A DNA stretch of 64,000 nucleotides from Veronia nyctiphanis (GCF_004116385.1 NZ_PEIB01000010.1:1-64000); one strand, 5' to 3'; positions 30,265 to 43,026 are shown, numbered from the stretch's first letter. Notes: a model not told the origin generated them from the sequence alone. Numbers and translations are program-made.

Positions 30265-30327
30265 ATGACGTTTCCAGTTCTGCTCCTAGACCTACTTCTC
30301 CTTATCGCGAATCCACCGCGCGGGTAG
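30265..30327 (+). CDS. leuL: leu operon leader peptide
   Basis: A 20-codon frame: Met-Thr-Phe-Pro-Val then Leu-Leu-Leu-Asp-Leu-Leu-Leu-Leu and Ile-Ala-Asn-Pro-Pro-Arg-Gly, stop TAG. Seven Leu codons in eight positions, including the rarer CTA and CTC, make it a sensor of charged leucyl-tRNA. Ribosome stalling would free the downstream RNA to form an antiterminator. It lies about 110 bases before leuA and just upstream of a strong terminator. Confidence 0.9.
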   Translation: MTFPVLLLDLLLLIANPPRG

Positions 30328-30361
30328 GTAATGGACAACAGACGGAAACGAAAGAATGTCT

Positions 30362-30391
30362 AAAACCCGCGCAAACAGCGCGGGTTTTTTT
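30362..30391 (+). terminator. leu attenuator terminator
   Basis: AAACCCGCGC, loop AAACA, GCGCGGGTTTTTTT. The CCGCGCGGGT segment inside the leader coding region (30316-30325) is complementary to the terminator arms and can form the alternative pairing. Together with leuL it is a standard transcription attenuator. Confidence 0.9.
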
Positions 30392-30436
30392 GTATGGCAC
30401 TCCGGAAAACTGCCGGAGTAGTGAGAGGGAACGACC

Positions 30437-33083
<2,647 letters not shown>

Positions 33084-33113
33084 GCGGGATTATAAGAAAT
33101 CAAGGAAGTAAGC

Positions 33114-34514
33114 ATGTCAGCTAAAACGTTATACGAGAAAATCTACGATGCCCACGTGGTGGTCGCAGCAGAAGGGGAAACCCCGTTGCTGTACATAGAC
33201 CGCCACTTGGTGCATGAAGTTACCTCACCGCAGGCATTTGATGGCCTGCGTGAAAAAGGGCGTCCAGTTCGTCAGGTAAGTAAAACCTTCGCAACCATGG
33301 ATCATAACGTATCCACGGAAACCAAGGACATAAAAGCATCCGGCGAAATGGCCCGTATCCAGATGGAGACTCTGGCCAAGAACTGTGAGGAATTTGGCGT
33401 CACCCTCTACGACCTCAATCACCCATATCAGGGCATTGTGCACGTAATGGGTCCTGAATTGGGTATTACGCTGCCCGGTACCACGATTGTTTGTGGCGAT
33501 TCACATACCGCAACACACGGTGCATTCGGTGCGCTGGCATTCGGTATCGGAACGTCAGAAGTTGAGCACGTGCTGGCAACACAGACACTGAAGCAAGGCA
33601 GCGCCAAGACCATGAAGATTGAGGTCAAAGGCAAAGTCGCTGAGGGCGTTACCGCCAAAGACATCGTGTTGGCGATCATCGGCAAAGTTGGTCACGCTGG
33701 CGGTACAGGTCATGTTGTTGAGTTCTGCGGTGAAGCCATTGAAGATTTGACCATGGAAGGCCGTATGACGGTCTGTAACATGGCAATAGAACTGGGTGCA
33801 AAAGCAGGTCTCGTTGCCCCTGATCAAACGACTTTTGAATACCTTCAAGGCCGTAAGTTCTCACCAACCGGTGAAGACTGGGATGCCGCAGTAGAATATT
33901 GGCAAGCCCTAAGAACAGATTCAGGTGCTCACTTCGATACCGTGGTTACCCTTGAAGCCAAAGATATTTCTAATCAGGTCACTTGGGGTACTAACCCGGG
34001 TCAGGTTGTGGGCGTGAACGATGTGGTTCCTGCACCTGAGAGCTTTGCTGATCCTATTGAGCGTCACTCTGCCGAGCGTGCGCTTCGCTACATGGGTATT
34101 GAAGCAGGTCAGAAAATTACTGACATCACTATCGATAAAGTCTTTATCGGCTCTTGTACCAACTCACGCATTGAAGATATGCGTGCCGCAGCAGCGATTG
34201 CCAAAGGCAGAAAAGTGGCCTCAGGTGTTCAGGCGCTGGTCGTACCCGGCTCTGAGCAGGTGAAAGCACAAGCCGAGCAAGAAGGCTTGGATCAGGTATT
34301 CATTGACGCGGGTTTTGAATGGCGTTTACCCGGCTGCTCGATGTGTCTGGCGATGAACAACGACCGTCTCGGTCCCAAGGAGCGTTGCGCTTCGACCAGT
34401 AACCGTAACTTTGAAGGTCGTCAGGGACGCGAGGGTCGCACACACCTTGTCAGCCCAGCGATGGCAGCGGCTGCCGCTATTGCAGGCCACTTCGTTGACG
34501 TTAACCAGTTGTAA
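33114..34514 (+). CDS. leuC: 3-isopropylmalate dehydratase large subunit
   Basis: 466 aa. Aconitase-superfamily subunit that isomerises 2- to 3-isopropylmalate with LeuD. The 4Fe-4S cluster Cys residues are in [13 protein letters not shown] and the [14 protein letters not shown] motif; [17 protein letters not shown] carries the active-site Asp-Ser-His. It starts 30 bases after leuB, with AAGGAAG before the ATG. Intact. Confidence 0.97.
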   Translation: MSAKTLYEKIYDAHVVVAAEGETPLLYIDRHLVHEVTSPQAFDGLREKGRPVRQVSKTFATMDHNVSTETKDIKASGEMARIQMETLAKNCEEFGVTLYDLNHPYQGIVHVMGPELGITLPGTTIVCGDSHTATHGAFGALAFGIGTSEVEHVLATQTLKQGSAKTMKIEVKGKVAEGVTAKDIVLAIIGKVGHAGGTGHVVEFCGEAIEDLTMEGRMTVCNMAIELGAKAGLVAPDQTTFEYLQGRKFSPTGEDWDAAVEYWQALRTDSGAHFDTVVTLEAKDISNQVTWGTNPGQVVGVNDVVPAPESFADPIERHSAERALRYMGIEAGQKITDITIDKVFIGSCTNSRIEDMRAAAAIAKGRKVASGVQALVVPGSEQVKAQAEQEGLDQVFIDAGFEWRLPGCSMCLAMNNDRLGPKERCASTSNRNFEGRQGREGRTHLVSPAMAAAAAIAGHFVDVNQL

Positions 34515-34523
34515 GGAGTCACC

Positions 34524-35126
34524 ATGTCAGGAATCAAACAACATACCGGATTAGTGGCGCCGTTAGATGCAGCAAACGTCGATACCGATGCCATCATTCC
34601 AAAGCAATTTTTACAGAAGGTGACACGGCTCGGCTTTGGTCAGCACCTTTTTCATGACTGGCGTTTTCTTGATGATGCAGGAAAAGAAGACAACCCTGAA
34701 TTTGTGCTTAACCAGCCACGCTTTAAAGGCGCAAGTGTATTATTGGCGCGGGAAAACTTTGGTTGTGGTTCATCACGCGAACACGCCCCTTGGGCGCTGG
34801 CCGATTATGGCTTCAGCGTGATGATTGCGCCAAGCTTTGCCGACATCTTCTACGGTAACTCCATCAACAATCAGATGGTGCCAGTGGTGTTGTCAGATAA
34901 AGAAGTGGACGAACTGTTCAAATACGTCGAGCAAAATGAAGGCGCTGAAATCACACTGGATCTTGAGGCAAAGACGGTCTCAGCAGGCGAGAAGACTTAC
35001 ACCTTCGAGATTGACGATTTCCGTCGCCACTGCTTGCTGGAAGGTCTGGACTCTATTGGCCTGACGTTGCAACACAGCGACAAGATCAGCGAGTACGAAC
35101 AGAAGATCCCTTCTTTTCTCGCATGA
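34524..35126 (+). CDS. leuD: 3-isopropylmalate dehydratase small subunit
   Basis: 200 aa, the normal length. The swivel domain has [14 protein letters not shown], then the [13 protein letters not shown] loop that binds the substrate carboxylate, then [17 protein letters not shown]. It forms a heterodimer with LeuC. It starts nine bases after leuC behind AAGGAG. Last gene of the operon. Confidence 0.97.
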   Translation: MSGIKQHTGLVAPLDAANVDTDAIIPKQFLQKVTRLGFGQHLFHDWRFLDDAGKEDNPEFVLNQPRFKGASVLLARENFGCGSSREHAPWALADYGFSVMIAPSFADIFYGNSINNQMVPVVLSDKEVDELFKYVEQNEGAEITLDLEAKTVSAGEKTYTFEIDDFRRHCLLEGLDSIGLTLQHSDKISEYEQKIPSFLA

Positions 35127-35171
35127 GGCTAAAGTTGTAAATAGTCTCTGATAAAAACAACGAAACAGAAC

Positions 35172-35203
35172 AAAATGGAAACCATCAGGTTTCCATTTTT
35201 TAT
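35172..35203 (+). terminator. leu operon terminator
   Basis: AAAATGGAAACC, loop ATCA, GGTTTCCATTTTTT. About 45 bases after the leuD stop. Confidence 0.92.
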
Positions 35204-35229
35204 GCTTAACACTTCAAGGAGAGCCTAGG

Positions 35230-35985
35230 ATGCGTGCGTTCATAACAGTGATTTCAGCCACCTTGCTGCTTATCAGTTCAACGGTTAATGCAGCTACTAA
35301 ACTCGAGGTAACCCCAGCTAAATCGGCAGAAGAAAAAGCTGTACTGAAATTTACTAAACCCATTGCAGACGAATTTATTGCGCTTATTAACAAAGAATTT
35401 CCGCTCTACAAACCGATGATAGTTCGCCTCGGTGGTGGAGAGGGACCACACTTCGACCCAGAAAAAATGGAAATCGCGGTTCCATTTACCTTCGTGACTC
35501 AGGTCTTACAACGTTTTCGGTCTCCTGACGCAGAAATTGAAGGATACATGACAGCAAAGGAGGCGACACGACACGCTGTGATGCATGTATTACTGCACGA
35601 ATTAGGCCATGCTCTGGTTTACGACCATGACATTCCAATATTGGGCAAAGAGGAAGATGCAGTTGATAACTTTGCGACCTTAGTAATGCTCTGGCACCAA
35701 GGCGCTGAAGAAACGCTGGCCTCCGCAGAGCTTTTCGCATTATTTGACCTAGAGGTAGAGGAATTTAGTGAAGCGCACTTCTGGGGCGAACACAGCTTGG
35801 ATGCGCAACGAGCTACCAGCGTTGTTTGCCTAGTTTACGGCAGTGATCCTGATAAATATGAATATTTAATGGGTGAGCAACAAAAAGAAAATGACAGAGA
35901 AGGACATTGCCAATACGAATATGAATCGAAAAGCCGCAACTGGGAGCGCGCCACAGAGACAGCAAGAAAACTTCGCAAACCATGA
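35230..35985 (+). CDS. Exported putative metallopeptidase (DUF4344)
   Basis: 251 aa with a signal peptide (MRAFITVISATLLLISSTVNAA). The core motif VLLHELGHALVYDHD near residue 125 is a zincin HExGH-type motif (His-Glu-Leu-Gly-His). GKEEDAVDNFATLVML follows, and its Glu/Asp may be the third ligand, as in the DUF4344 family. Later Cys residues (VVCLVYG, GHCQYEY) may pair in the periplasm. The ATG follows CAAGGAGAG. The substrate is unknown. No clear partner: it sits between the leu terminator and the DUF547 gene. Confidence 0.75.
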   Translation: MRAFITVISATLLLISSTVNAATKLEVTPAKSAEEKAVLKFTKPIADEFIALINKEFPLYKPMIVRLGGGEGPHFDPEKMEIAVPFTFVTQVLQRFRSPDAEIEGYMTAKEATRHAVMHVLLHELGHALVYDHDIPILGKEEDAVDNFATLVMLWHQGAEETLASAELFALFDLEVEEFSEAHFWGEHSLDAQRATSVVCLVYGSDPDKYEYLMGEQQKENDREGHCQYEYESKSRNWERATETARKLRKP

Positions 35986-36057
35986 AATAGCTTGTGGATT
36001 TTCAGGTCTTATAAAAAAAATCAATAAACAATGGACACGATTTTGAACACGTTAAGT

Positions 36058-36867
36058 ATGAAAAACTCAAGAACGCTACGCTATTTTGGTGGCCTGCTGA
36101 TTTTAGTCTTTGCTTCAGTTGCACACGCAGCGCCAAAAAGCGACCTATGGCCTTTTTGGAACAGCAGTGATGAAGCGAATACATCACAAATCAGTCATAC
36201 GAATTGGCAGACGCTGCTCGATACTTATCTGGTGCAAGACGGTGAGTATACCCTCTTCCAATACCGTAACGTCAGTGACGCCAGCAGGAAAAAACTGCAA
36301 AACTACATCGACACCCTTAGCAAGCTGGATCCGCGTACCTACAGTAAAGCCGAGCAGTATGCCTACTGGGTGAACCTTTATAACGCAGCCACTGTCGAGA
36401 TCATTCTCGAAGACTACCCAGTGAAATCGATCACTAAGCTCGGTGGCTTATTCAGTTTCGGGCCTTGGGATCAGGATGTGGTGTCCATAGCAGGCAAAAA
36501 GTTAACCCTGAACGACATTGAACACCGGATCCTGCGCCCTATCTGGCAAGACCCTCGCACACACTATGTGGTCAATTGCGCGAGTCTTGGTTGCCCCAAT
36601 CTGTTACCGCAAGCACTGACCAGTGCAAACACAGAAGTTTCGCTTGAGTCAGCAGCAAAAGCCTTTATAAACAGTGAGAAAGGCGTATCTCTTAAAGGAA
36701 AAAAACTTCAACTGTCGTCGATTTATGACTGGTTTGCCGTTGATTTCGGACAATCCGAGCAAGAGATTCTGCGTCATATTCAGAAATATCGTACAGGCGG
36801 ACAACTTACTGATTGGTCAGGAAAAATAAAATACGATTACGACTGGTCACTCAACGAACGACGGTAA
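36058..36867 (+). CDS. Exported DUF547 domain protein
   Basis: About 269 aa if translation starts at the ATG at 36058, which gives a clean signal peptide (MKNSRTLRYFGGLLILVFASVAHA). An ATG at 36031 would add nine residues; neither has a strong ribosome binding site. The DUF547 hallmarks are present: AYWVNLYNAATVEIIL, the HYVVNCASLGCPNL segment with its Cys-x4-Cys, and LNDIEHRILRP. Function unknown; the family is exported and widespread in marine bacteria. The TPP riboswitch of thiB follows about 60 bases downstream. Confidence 0.78.
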   Translation: MKNSRTLRYFGGLLILVFASVAHAAPKSDLWPFWNSSDEANTSQISHTNWQTLLDTYLVQDGEYTLFQYRNVSDASRKKLQNYIDTLSKLDPRTYSKAEQYAYWVNLYNAATVEIILEDYPVKSITKLGGLFSFGPWDQDVVSIAGKKLTLNDIEHRILRPIWQDPRTHYVVNCASLGCPNLLPQALTSANTEVSLESAAKAFINSEKGVSLKGKKLQLSSIYDWFAVDFGQSEQEILRHIQKYRTGGQLTDWSGKIKYDYDWSLNERR

Positions 36868-36930
36868 CACCTGTGATTTCGCAGTGACATTCTTGGTGTT
36901 CGTCGAAGCTTTGTATACAATGTGATGACT

Positions 36931-37035
36931 CTCATGGGGAGCCTGATGCTGTAAAACGCACAGCATGATGCAGGTTGAGATAGCAACAGCTGAACCCATA
37001 CCACCTGATCCAGATAATACTGGCGTAGGAATGAG
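36931..37035 (+). ncRNA. TPP riboswitch (THI element) of thiBPQ
   Basis: The conserved THI-box parts are present in order: CTCATGGGGAGCC, then GGTTGAGATAGC, then CTGAACCCATACCACCTGATCC, then AGATAATACTGGCGTAGGAATGAG, which closes P1 with the opening CTCAT. The variable P3 arm is GATGCTGTAAAACGCACAGCATGATGC. Binding of thiamine diphosphate should reduce thiB expression. Downstream, TGTGCC (37071-37076) can pair with GGCACA (37094-37099), burying the TGAGG ribosome binding site of thiB, so control may be on translation (inference). Confidence 0.92.
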
Positions 37036-37100
37036 ACATCCCAGATCCTGCATTTGAGGCTCCTCAAACCTGTGCCGCCTAACAGTGACGTGAGGCACAC

Positions 37101-38090
37101 ATGAAGAAAACCCTTTATCCACTCGTCTTCGCTGCAGCCATGGCTGGCAATGCATACGCACAAGACACCCTGACTGTTTATACCTATGATTCTTTTTCCT
37201 CTGACTGGGGCCCGGGCCCTGCGGTGAAAAAAGCCTTTGAGGCAGAATGTAACTGTACGCTGGATTTTGTGGCGCTGGACGATGGTGTCAGCATCCTAAA
37301 CCGCCTGCGTCTGGAAGGAAAAAACAGCAAAGCAGATGTTATTCTGGGTCTTGATACCAACCTGATTGAAGAAGCCGAAAAAACAGGTCTGCTGGCCAAG
37401 CACAGCACCGACATCAGTAAAGTGACGCTTCCTCAGGGTTGGGACAACCAAACGTTTGTGCCTTTTGACTATGGCTATTTCGCCTTTGTCTACGACAAAA
37501 CCAAACTGAAAAATCCGCCAAAGAGCTTAAAAGAATTGGTGGAAAGCCGCGATGACATCAAAGTGCTTTATCAAGATCCACGCACATCGACTCCCGGTCA
37601 GGGCCTGATGCTGTGGATCAAATCGGTGTACGGTGAAAAAGCCGCTGATGCGTGGCAACAGCTAGCGAAGAAAACCGTCACTGTCACCAAAGGCTGGTCA
37701 GAAGCCTACAGCATGTTCCTGAAAGGCGAAGCAGACATGGTGCTCTCTTACACCACCTCTCCTGCCTACCACCTGATTGCAGAAGAAAATGCCAACTATG
37801 CAACGGCTGACTTTTCTGAGGGGCACTACATGCAGGTAGAAGTGGCTGCAAAAGTGAAAAGCGCCGCCCAGCCTGAGCTTGCAGACAAGTTCCTTCAATT
37901 TGTGCTGAGTGATAAGTTCCAAGAAGTGATCCCGACGGGTAACTGGATGTATCCGGTCACGGCGGTCAATCTGCCAGAAGGCTTTAATACGCTGGCCGTT
38001 CCATCACAAAGCCTGCTGTTTACCCCATCAGAAGTTGCTAGTGAGCGCCGTAATTGGATTCGCGAATGGCAATCAGCTCTGGTGAAATAA
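37101..38090 (+). CDS. thiB: Thiamine/TPP ABC transporter, periplasmic binding protein
   Basis: 329 aa. Signal peptide MKKTLYPLVFAAAMAGNAYA, then LTVYTYDSFSSDWGPGP, the ThiB N-terminal motif. Ligand-binding blocks are visible in PFDYGYFAFVYD and YQDPRTSTPGQGLMLWIK. It captures thiamine and its phosphates in the periplasm and delivers them to ThiP. First gene after the TPP riboswitch; thiP begins four bases later. Confidence 0.95.
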   Translation: MKKTLYPLVFAAAMAGNAYAQDTLTVYTYDSFSSDWGPGPAVKKAFEAECNCTLDFVALDDGVSILNRLRLEGKNSKADVILGLDTNLIEEAEKTGLLAKHSTDISKVTLPQGWDNQTFVPFDYGYFAFVYDKTKLKNPPKSLKELVESRDDIKVLYQDPRTSTPGQGLMLWIKSVYGEKAADAWQQLAKKTVTVTKGWSEAYSMFLKGEADMVLSYTTSPAYHLIAEENANYATADFSEGHYMQVEVAAKVKSAAQPELADKFLQFVLSDKFQEVIPTGNWMYPVTAVNLPEGFNTLAVPSQSLLFTPSEVASERRNWIREWQSALVK

Positions 38091-38094
38091 CTCT

Positions 38095-39695
38095 GTGCTA
38101 AACCCATCAAGAACCTGGCCCGGCGTCGCCGCGGCCAGTTTTATTTCTGTCATTATTTTCGCCGCCCTGCTGTCACTTCTCATGCAGGCACCATCGATTG
38201 AAATCAGCCAGCTAATAAACGATGCTTATCTGCGTCACGTCACTTGGTTCAGCATCAAACAAGCCACGCTATCCACTGTGCTCAGCGTCGGGCTTGCCAT
38301 ACCTGTTGCCCATGCGCTTTCGCGGCGTGATTTTCCCGGTAAAGCGCTATTACTGCGATTGTTCTCGATGACGCTGGTGCTCCCTGTATTGGTCGGAGTA
38401 TTTGGTATTCTGGCGGTGTACGGCAACCACGGTGTCATTAAGGTATGGCTCACTGAAATCGGCATCGAAACAGAAACCAATATTTATGGCTTAAATGGCA
38501 TCTTGCTTGCGCATGTTTTTTTCAATCTGCCGTTTGCCGCGCAGTTACTGGTTCAGACGCTGGAACGGATCCCTAACCCCGAGCAAAGACTGGCACTTCA
38601 GCTTGGGTTTACACGCTGGCAACGCTTTCGCCATTTAGAGTGGCCCTTTATCCGCCAGCAGATACCTCATATTGCGGGCTTGGTGTTTATGCTCTGCTTC
38701 ACGAGCTTTGCCACCGTGATGGCGTTGGGTGGCGGGCCCAGTGCAACCACCATAGAGTTAGCCATCTATCAGGCCATTCGTTTCGATTTTGACTTGCAAA
38801 CAGGTGCCCTGCTGGCGCTTTGGCAATTGTTTCTGTGTGGTATCTTTCATTGGTGCGTGCAAAAAGCCAACCGCCCCCTTCCTGTCGCCACAGGCGGAGA
38901 CAACCTGACTCTACACAAGCAAAAAGAGTCAGGATTGGCTTTGGCTTGGGACAGCCTTTGGATTGGCATGGCGTCACTCTTCGTTTTATCCCCCTTAGCG
39001 ATGGTTTTGATACAAGGTATTAATCCTTCCTCGCTCCACGTTTTCTCGTCGCCTTCTCTGTGGAAAGCGACCTTTAACACTATCCAGATAGCGACCACAT
39101 CGTGCCTGTTAGCGTTTGTGCTTGGCTGCGCATCGTGCTTGCCAGTCGATTCTGGCGACTCCATAGCATGGAGAAGAAAGCTGATTCGATAGAAATTGTT
39201 GCCGCTATGATTCTAGTGGTCCCCAGCGTTGTTCTCAGCACCGGGCTCTTTTTGCTTTTGCGCTCAGTCACCGATGTGTTTGGGATGGCCATCTGGCTAG
39301 TGATCATCGCGAATACACTGATGGCATTGCCCTATGTCGTCAAAGTGCTCAGTCAGCCTGCCTTGCAACTCTCACAGCAATACAATGCGCTTTGTAGCTC
39401 ACTCGGCATCAAGGGGCTAAACCGCTTGAAGCTGCTTGAATGGCAAGTACTGAGAGCACCCATTGCACGTGCGCTGGCTATCGGTTTTGCCTTATCGACA
39501 GGTGATTTAGGCGCAATCGCACTGGTTGGAAGCCAGCATTTTGAAACCTTGCCACTGTATCTGTATCGACTCATGGGCAGCTATCAAATGGATGCCGCCG
39601 CCGCTGCATCTCTTGTACTCTTTATACTGTGTCTTGGTTGCTACACAATCATTGAAACTGTTGTCAGAAAGGCAGGTCATGTTACACGTCAATAA
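38095..39695 (+). CDS. thiP: Thiamine ABC transporter permease (one frameshift)
   Basis: Repaired length about 533 aa with a GTG start at 38095. It is a fused double permease, with two sets of about six membrane helices, as in E. coli ThiP. The EAA-like loops are LQLGFTRWQRFRHLEWP in the first half and SLGIKGLNRLKLLEWQVL in the second. One T is missing near 39122; adding it gives LAFVLWLRIVLASRFW. It overlaps thiQ by 17 bases. Part of the riboswitch-controlled operon. Confidence 0.92.
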
Positions 39696-40374
39696 TCTCA
39701 CTCATCACTATCACTCAACGACCCTGTCTTTTTCGTTTTCAGCAGATCAGGGCTCTATCACGGCGATACTCGGTGCCAGTGGCGCAGGTAAAAGCACTCT
39801 GCTCACCTTGTTATGTGGCCTATTGGATCCTGATGATGGCAAAGCCGAGATGGATGGTGTCGATTTCACGAACAAAGCTGCGCATGAACGTCCGCTATCG
39901 ATTCTTTTTCAGGAGCACAATCTGTTCTCGCATTTAAAGGTTGAGCAGAATATTGCGATTGGTATTTCACCGTCACTGAAACTCAACGACACCCAAAAGA
40001 TGGGCGTGTTTGATGCAGCTAAGTCTGTGGGACTGGCTGAATACCTTGGCCGATTACCTGACGAACTCTCCGGTGGACAGAAGCAACGCGTAGCATTGGC
40101 GCGGTGCATTGTCAGAAGGAAGCCTTTGCTGCTACTTGATGAGCCTTTTTCTGCACTAGACCCGGCCTTGAGAAAAGAGATGTTGCTATTGGTAAAGAAC
40201 ATGGCTGAGGAACAGAATATTACCGTTCTGATGGTCACCCATCATCCGGAGGACGCCAGATTGATTGCTGATCGTTTACTTTTCGTTGATGACGGCCAGG
40301 TTATTTATAAGGGTGACTTATCTGTGTTGGATTCTCCTACGCCAGAACTGAAATTCTACTTAAATCACAAATAA
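39679..40374 (+). CDS. thiQ: Thiamine ABC transporter ATP-binding protein
   Basis: About 231 aa from the ATG at 39679 (MLHVNNLTHHYHSTTL), behind GGCAGG and overlapping the end of thiP. Walker A is GASGAGKST, the Q-loop lies in ILFQEHNLFSHL, the signature is LSGGQKQRVALARC, Walker B is LLLLDEPFSALD and the switch His is in MVTHHPED. It energises uptake through ThiP. Last gene of the operon. Confidence 0.95.
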   Translation: MLHVNNLTHHYHSTTLSFSFSADQGSITAILGASGAGKSTLLTLLCGLLDPDDGKAEMDGVDFTNKAAHERPLSILFQEHNLFSHLKVEQNIAIGISPSLKLNDTQKMGVFDAAKSVGLAEYLGRLPDELSGGQKQRVALARCIVRRKPLLLLDEPFSALDPALRKEMLLLVKNMAEEQNITVLMVTHHPEDARLIADRLLFVDDGQVIYKGDLSVLDSPTPELKFYLNHK

Positions 40375-40455
40375 TTGATGCAAATACCAACGTTGCACAT
40401 CGAATAGTCGCATCTATACTTGAGCTAGGACTTTTCCCAAAAGAGAGATGCGATT

Positions 40456-41454
40456 GTGAGTGTAACCAACATCGATGTGCTTGATTCGGTAGTAGACATA
40501 ACCGCTCAAACAGAGACTGATACGATCACCGAAAGTCTTATCACCACGGTTCTTCAGCTTACTCCCGCTGAACAAGTGTTGGTTCTTGATTACAATCAGG
40601 ACTCCAATCCCGAGTTCATGGTTCTCGCCAGTTCGGACATCTTTCTCTATGAAGATGAGAAAGATGTCATCGAGCGAGTGCTTCACAACTGCATTAAATG
40701 CAACGACAACGTCATTGAATACAGCCCCAAAGACATGCACGCTATGGTGGCAATCCCCATTCATGCAGGCGAAACTGAAGATTCCATTTCGGCAGTCATT
40801 TTCTGTAAATGCGCCAAACTTCAGGGTGATGATACCCACCTGGTAGAGGGATTGGCCAAAGTTTATGAGAACTATCAGAAAATCATTTCAGCCAGTGAGC
40901 GAGACGGTTTAACGGGCTTGTATAACCGTAAGGTGCTCACCAGCAAGATCGACCTCTTATTAGATAGATACTTGATACAAAGCGATGACGTGGCAAACAA
41001 TGGAGACCACTGGGTCTGTATTTTTGACATAGACCACTTCAAAACGATCAATGATTCGTACGGACACGTGTTCGGTGATGAAGTTATTCTGCTAATTACC
41101 GCCATCATGAAAGGTCACTTTAGTGATGACGATATCCTGTTCCGATACGGCGGCGATGAATTCGTCATTATTCTCCACGCCAGACCCAGAGAAGACGTCC
41201 GAAAACTCCTCGGCGAATTCCTTTCGCTGGTTAATGCGCGAGATTATGGCGCAGTCAAAGACGTCACTGTTTCGATGGGTGCGGCATCCATCAATGAGAG
41301 CGAGCTCAATGCTATTACTGTTCTAGGCTTTGCTGATCAGGCGTTATACAAAGCAAAAGAGTTTGGCCGCAACCAAATCTGCTTCTATGACGAGCTGCTT
41401 GCTTCAGGTGATATTGTTGAATTGGTCCCAGAAGACGACGTAGAGTTGTTTTAG
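40456..41454 (+). CDS. Diguanylate cyclase with GAF-like N-terminal domain
   Basis: 332 aa from a GTG start behind AGAGAG. Residues about 20-140 look like a GAF/PAS-size sensory domain with no membrane segment, so the protein is cytoplasmic. The GGDEF domain begins at DGLTGLYNRK (residues 150-159), has the substrate-binding DIDHFKTINDSYGH, and an intact RYGGDEF at 230-236, so cyclic-di-GMP synthesis is expected. No RxxD product-inhibition motif is apparent just before the active site. It stands between thiQ and a second GGDEF-type gene in the same direction but has its own upstream region. Confidence 0.9.
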   Translation: MSVTNIDVLDSVVDITAQTETDTITESLITTVLQLTPAEQVLVLDYNQDSNPEFMVLASSDIFLYEDEKDVIERVLHNCIKCNDNVIEYSPKDMHAMVAIPIHAGETEDSISAVIFCKCAKLQGDDTHLVEGLAKVYENYQKIISASERDGLTGLYNRKVLTSKIDLLLDRYLIQSDDVANNGDHWVCIFDIDHFKTINDSYGHVFGDEVILLITAIMKGHFSDDDILFRYGGDEFVIILHARPREDVRKLLGEFLSLVNARDYGAVKDVTVSMGAASINESELNAITVLGFADQALYKAKEFGRNQICFYDELLASGDIVELVPEDDVELF

Positions 41455-41583
41455 ATTGACCCAATCAACAGTTTATCGCTTCGGCACAAAATTTATCCAT
41501 ATTTCGCTTTTCAGATGGGTGAAACGCCAAGTATAATAATGTGACTTTGTTCTCATTTTTTACCTCATTACTGACTGCGATGT

Positions 41584-43026
41584 ATGTGCCTTAATAGAAA
41601 AATCCTGTTGTCGCTGATTTCAGCGACTCTTCTCACGTTCTCAACGTTATCTGTCGCCGCCCCAAAGCAATTGACTGTAACCGGAGCATCAACATGGGAA
41701 CCTTTCTCGTTTATCAACAGTAACGGTGAGCCAGACGGAATCATGGTGGATTTCTGGCGACTGTATGGCAAAAAAAATAATGTTGATATCCAGTTTCAGT
41801 TAATGGACTGGCCTGCTTCTATTGCACTTGCTTCTACCGACACAAGCGTCATTCACGGTGGACTTGGCTACACCAGTAACCGGGCAAAATATCTCTATTT
41901 TTCACGAGAACTGCCTTTACAAGAGTACGACGTGTACCTGTTTACCAAGCGTGAAATTAAAGATGTTAACCTTGCACATATCAGCGATCTGAATGTTGGG
42001 TCAGTCACCGCGAGTGTAAAAGATGAATTTCTGACCACACGTCTACCATCTGAGTTTATTCGGCGTTATGACACCTTTGGTGCGATGAATCAGGCGGCTT
42101 ATCGTGGCGATATTGATGTATTTATAGATGATCTCAATACCACCAAATACAGCCTGTACAAAAATAACCAGCAGGGAACATTTGTCCCAAGAAGAAAGCT
42201 GTACAGCTTTTCGCTTCATTTCGCGATGAGCCGTCAGAACACCCAGAGAATGGCAGAAATTGAAAAAGGGCTTGAGAAAATAAGCCAAGAAGAAGTTGAT
42301 GCCATTTATGACAAGTGGTTCAGTGATATACCAGGTATAGAGAGCCAGAAACCAAGTATGTGGCCGCACTGGTCAACCTATATCACGAGCCTAATGCTGG
42401 TACTTACCTTTATTGCGGTACCTATTGTTTTGAGACGTAAATCTGAAGATTTAAAGTCAGCACTCAAAGCGTTAGCCAACTCTTCGGAAAGGCTTGAACA
42501 AGTTAATCAGATAGATAGGCTGACAGGCACACTCAACCGAGACGCCTTTTATAATGCCCTGAATGACAAGCGCTTCAGCTCTTCACCGTATTCAGTAGCC
42601 GTGCTGGATCTGGATAACCTTGGCGACCTCAATGCAGAGTGCGGACACCAAGCGGGTGATATGGCGATCAAGCACCTAATCTCTTTGCTTCGTGGTCAGC
42701 TCTCAAGCAAAGCTGTGATCGCCCGCCTAAGTGGTGGTGAGTTCGCGGTGCTGTTTGATTACTGTGACAAAGAGCTCGCGATAAAGCGTATTGATAAGTT
42801 GAGACGCTCCTTGCCCTCAACGCCGCTGCATCTAAACCAACAGATCATTCGATTGAGTTTTTGTTACAGTTTCGCCCATTATCCCGTAGACGGCGATGAG
42901 GGCAGTGCGTTGGTGACATGTGCGCTGAAAAAGATGCGACAGTTGAAAGCCGAGAAAGCGAAACAAGAGTTCGCCTCTGCAGAGCAAAGTCGCATGGCAT
43001 CTTCAGATGCGGAGCTGCATTGGTAA
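41584..43026 (+). CDS. Periplasmic solute-binding sensor fused to a degenerate GGDEF domain
   Basis: 480 aa. A signal peptide (residues 1-26) is followed by an SBP_bac_3-type domain (about 28-250, with GASTWEPFSFINSNGEPDGI and HGGLGYTSNRAKYLYFS), one membrane helix (about 265-283), a short coiled segment, then a GGDEF-family domain from DRLTGTLNRDAFY. The active site reads RLSGGEF at 381-387: aligned to RxGGDEF, the metal-binding Asp is Gly and the first Gly is Ser. Catalysis is therefore doubtful, and a binding or regulatory role is more likely. The binding domain suggests it senses an amino acid-like ligand. Confidence 0.85.
   Translation: MCLNRKILLSLISATLLTFSTLSVAAPKQLTVTGASTWEPFSFINSNGEPDGIMVDFWRLYGKKNNVDIQFQLMDWPASIALASTDTSVIHGGLGYTSNRAKYLYFSRELPLQEYDVYLFTKREIKDVNLAHISDLNVGSVTASVKDEFLTTRLPSEFIRRYDTFGAMNQAAYRGDIDVFIDDLNTTKYSLYKNNQQGTFVPRRKLYSFSLHFAMSRQNTQRMAEIEKGLEKISQEEVDAIYDKWFSDIPGIESQKPSMWPHWSTYITSLMLVLTFIAVPIVLRRKSEDLKSALKALANSSERLEQVNQIDRLTGTLNRDAFYNALNDKRFSSSPYSVAVLDLDNLGDLNAECGHQAGDMAIKHLISLLRGQLSSKAVIARLSGGEFAVLFDYCDKELAIKRIDKLRRSLPSTPLHLNQQIIRLSFCYSFAHYPVDGDEGSALVTCALKKMRQLKAEKAKQEFASAEQSRMASSDAELHW

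Noticed and set aside
30061-30312. CTTATCGCGAAT occurring at 30061 and 30301
   Set aside because: A 12-base repeat, the second copy lying inside the leader peptide; too short to support an element.
38095-39695. ThiP as two separate permease genes
   Set aside because: The break lies inside a continuous protein, mends with one T, and ThiP is normally a fused double permease.
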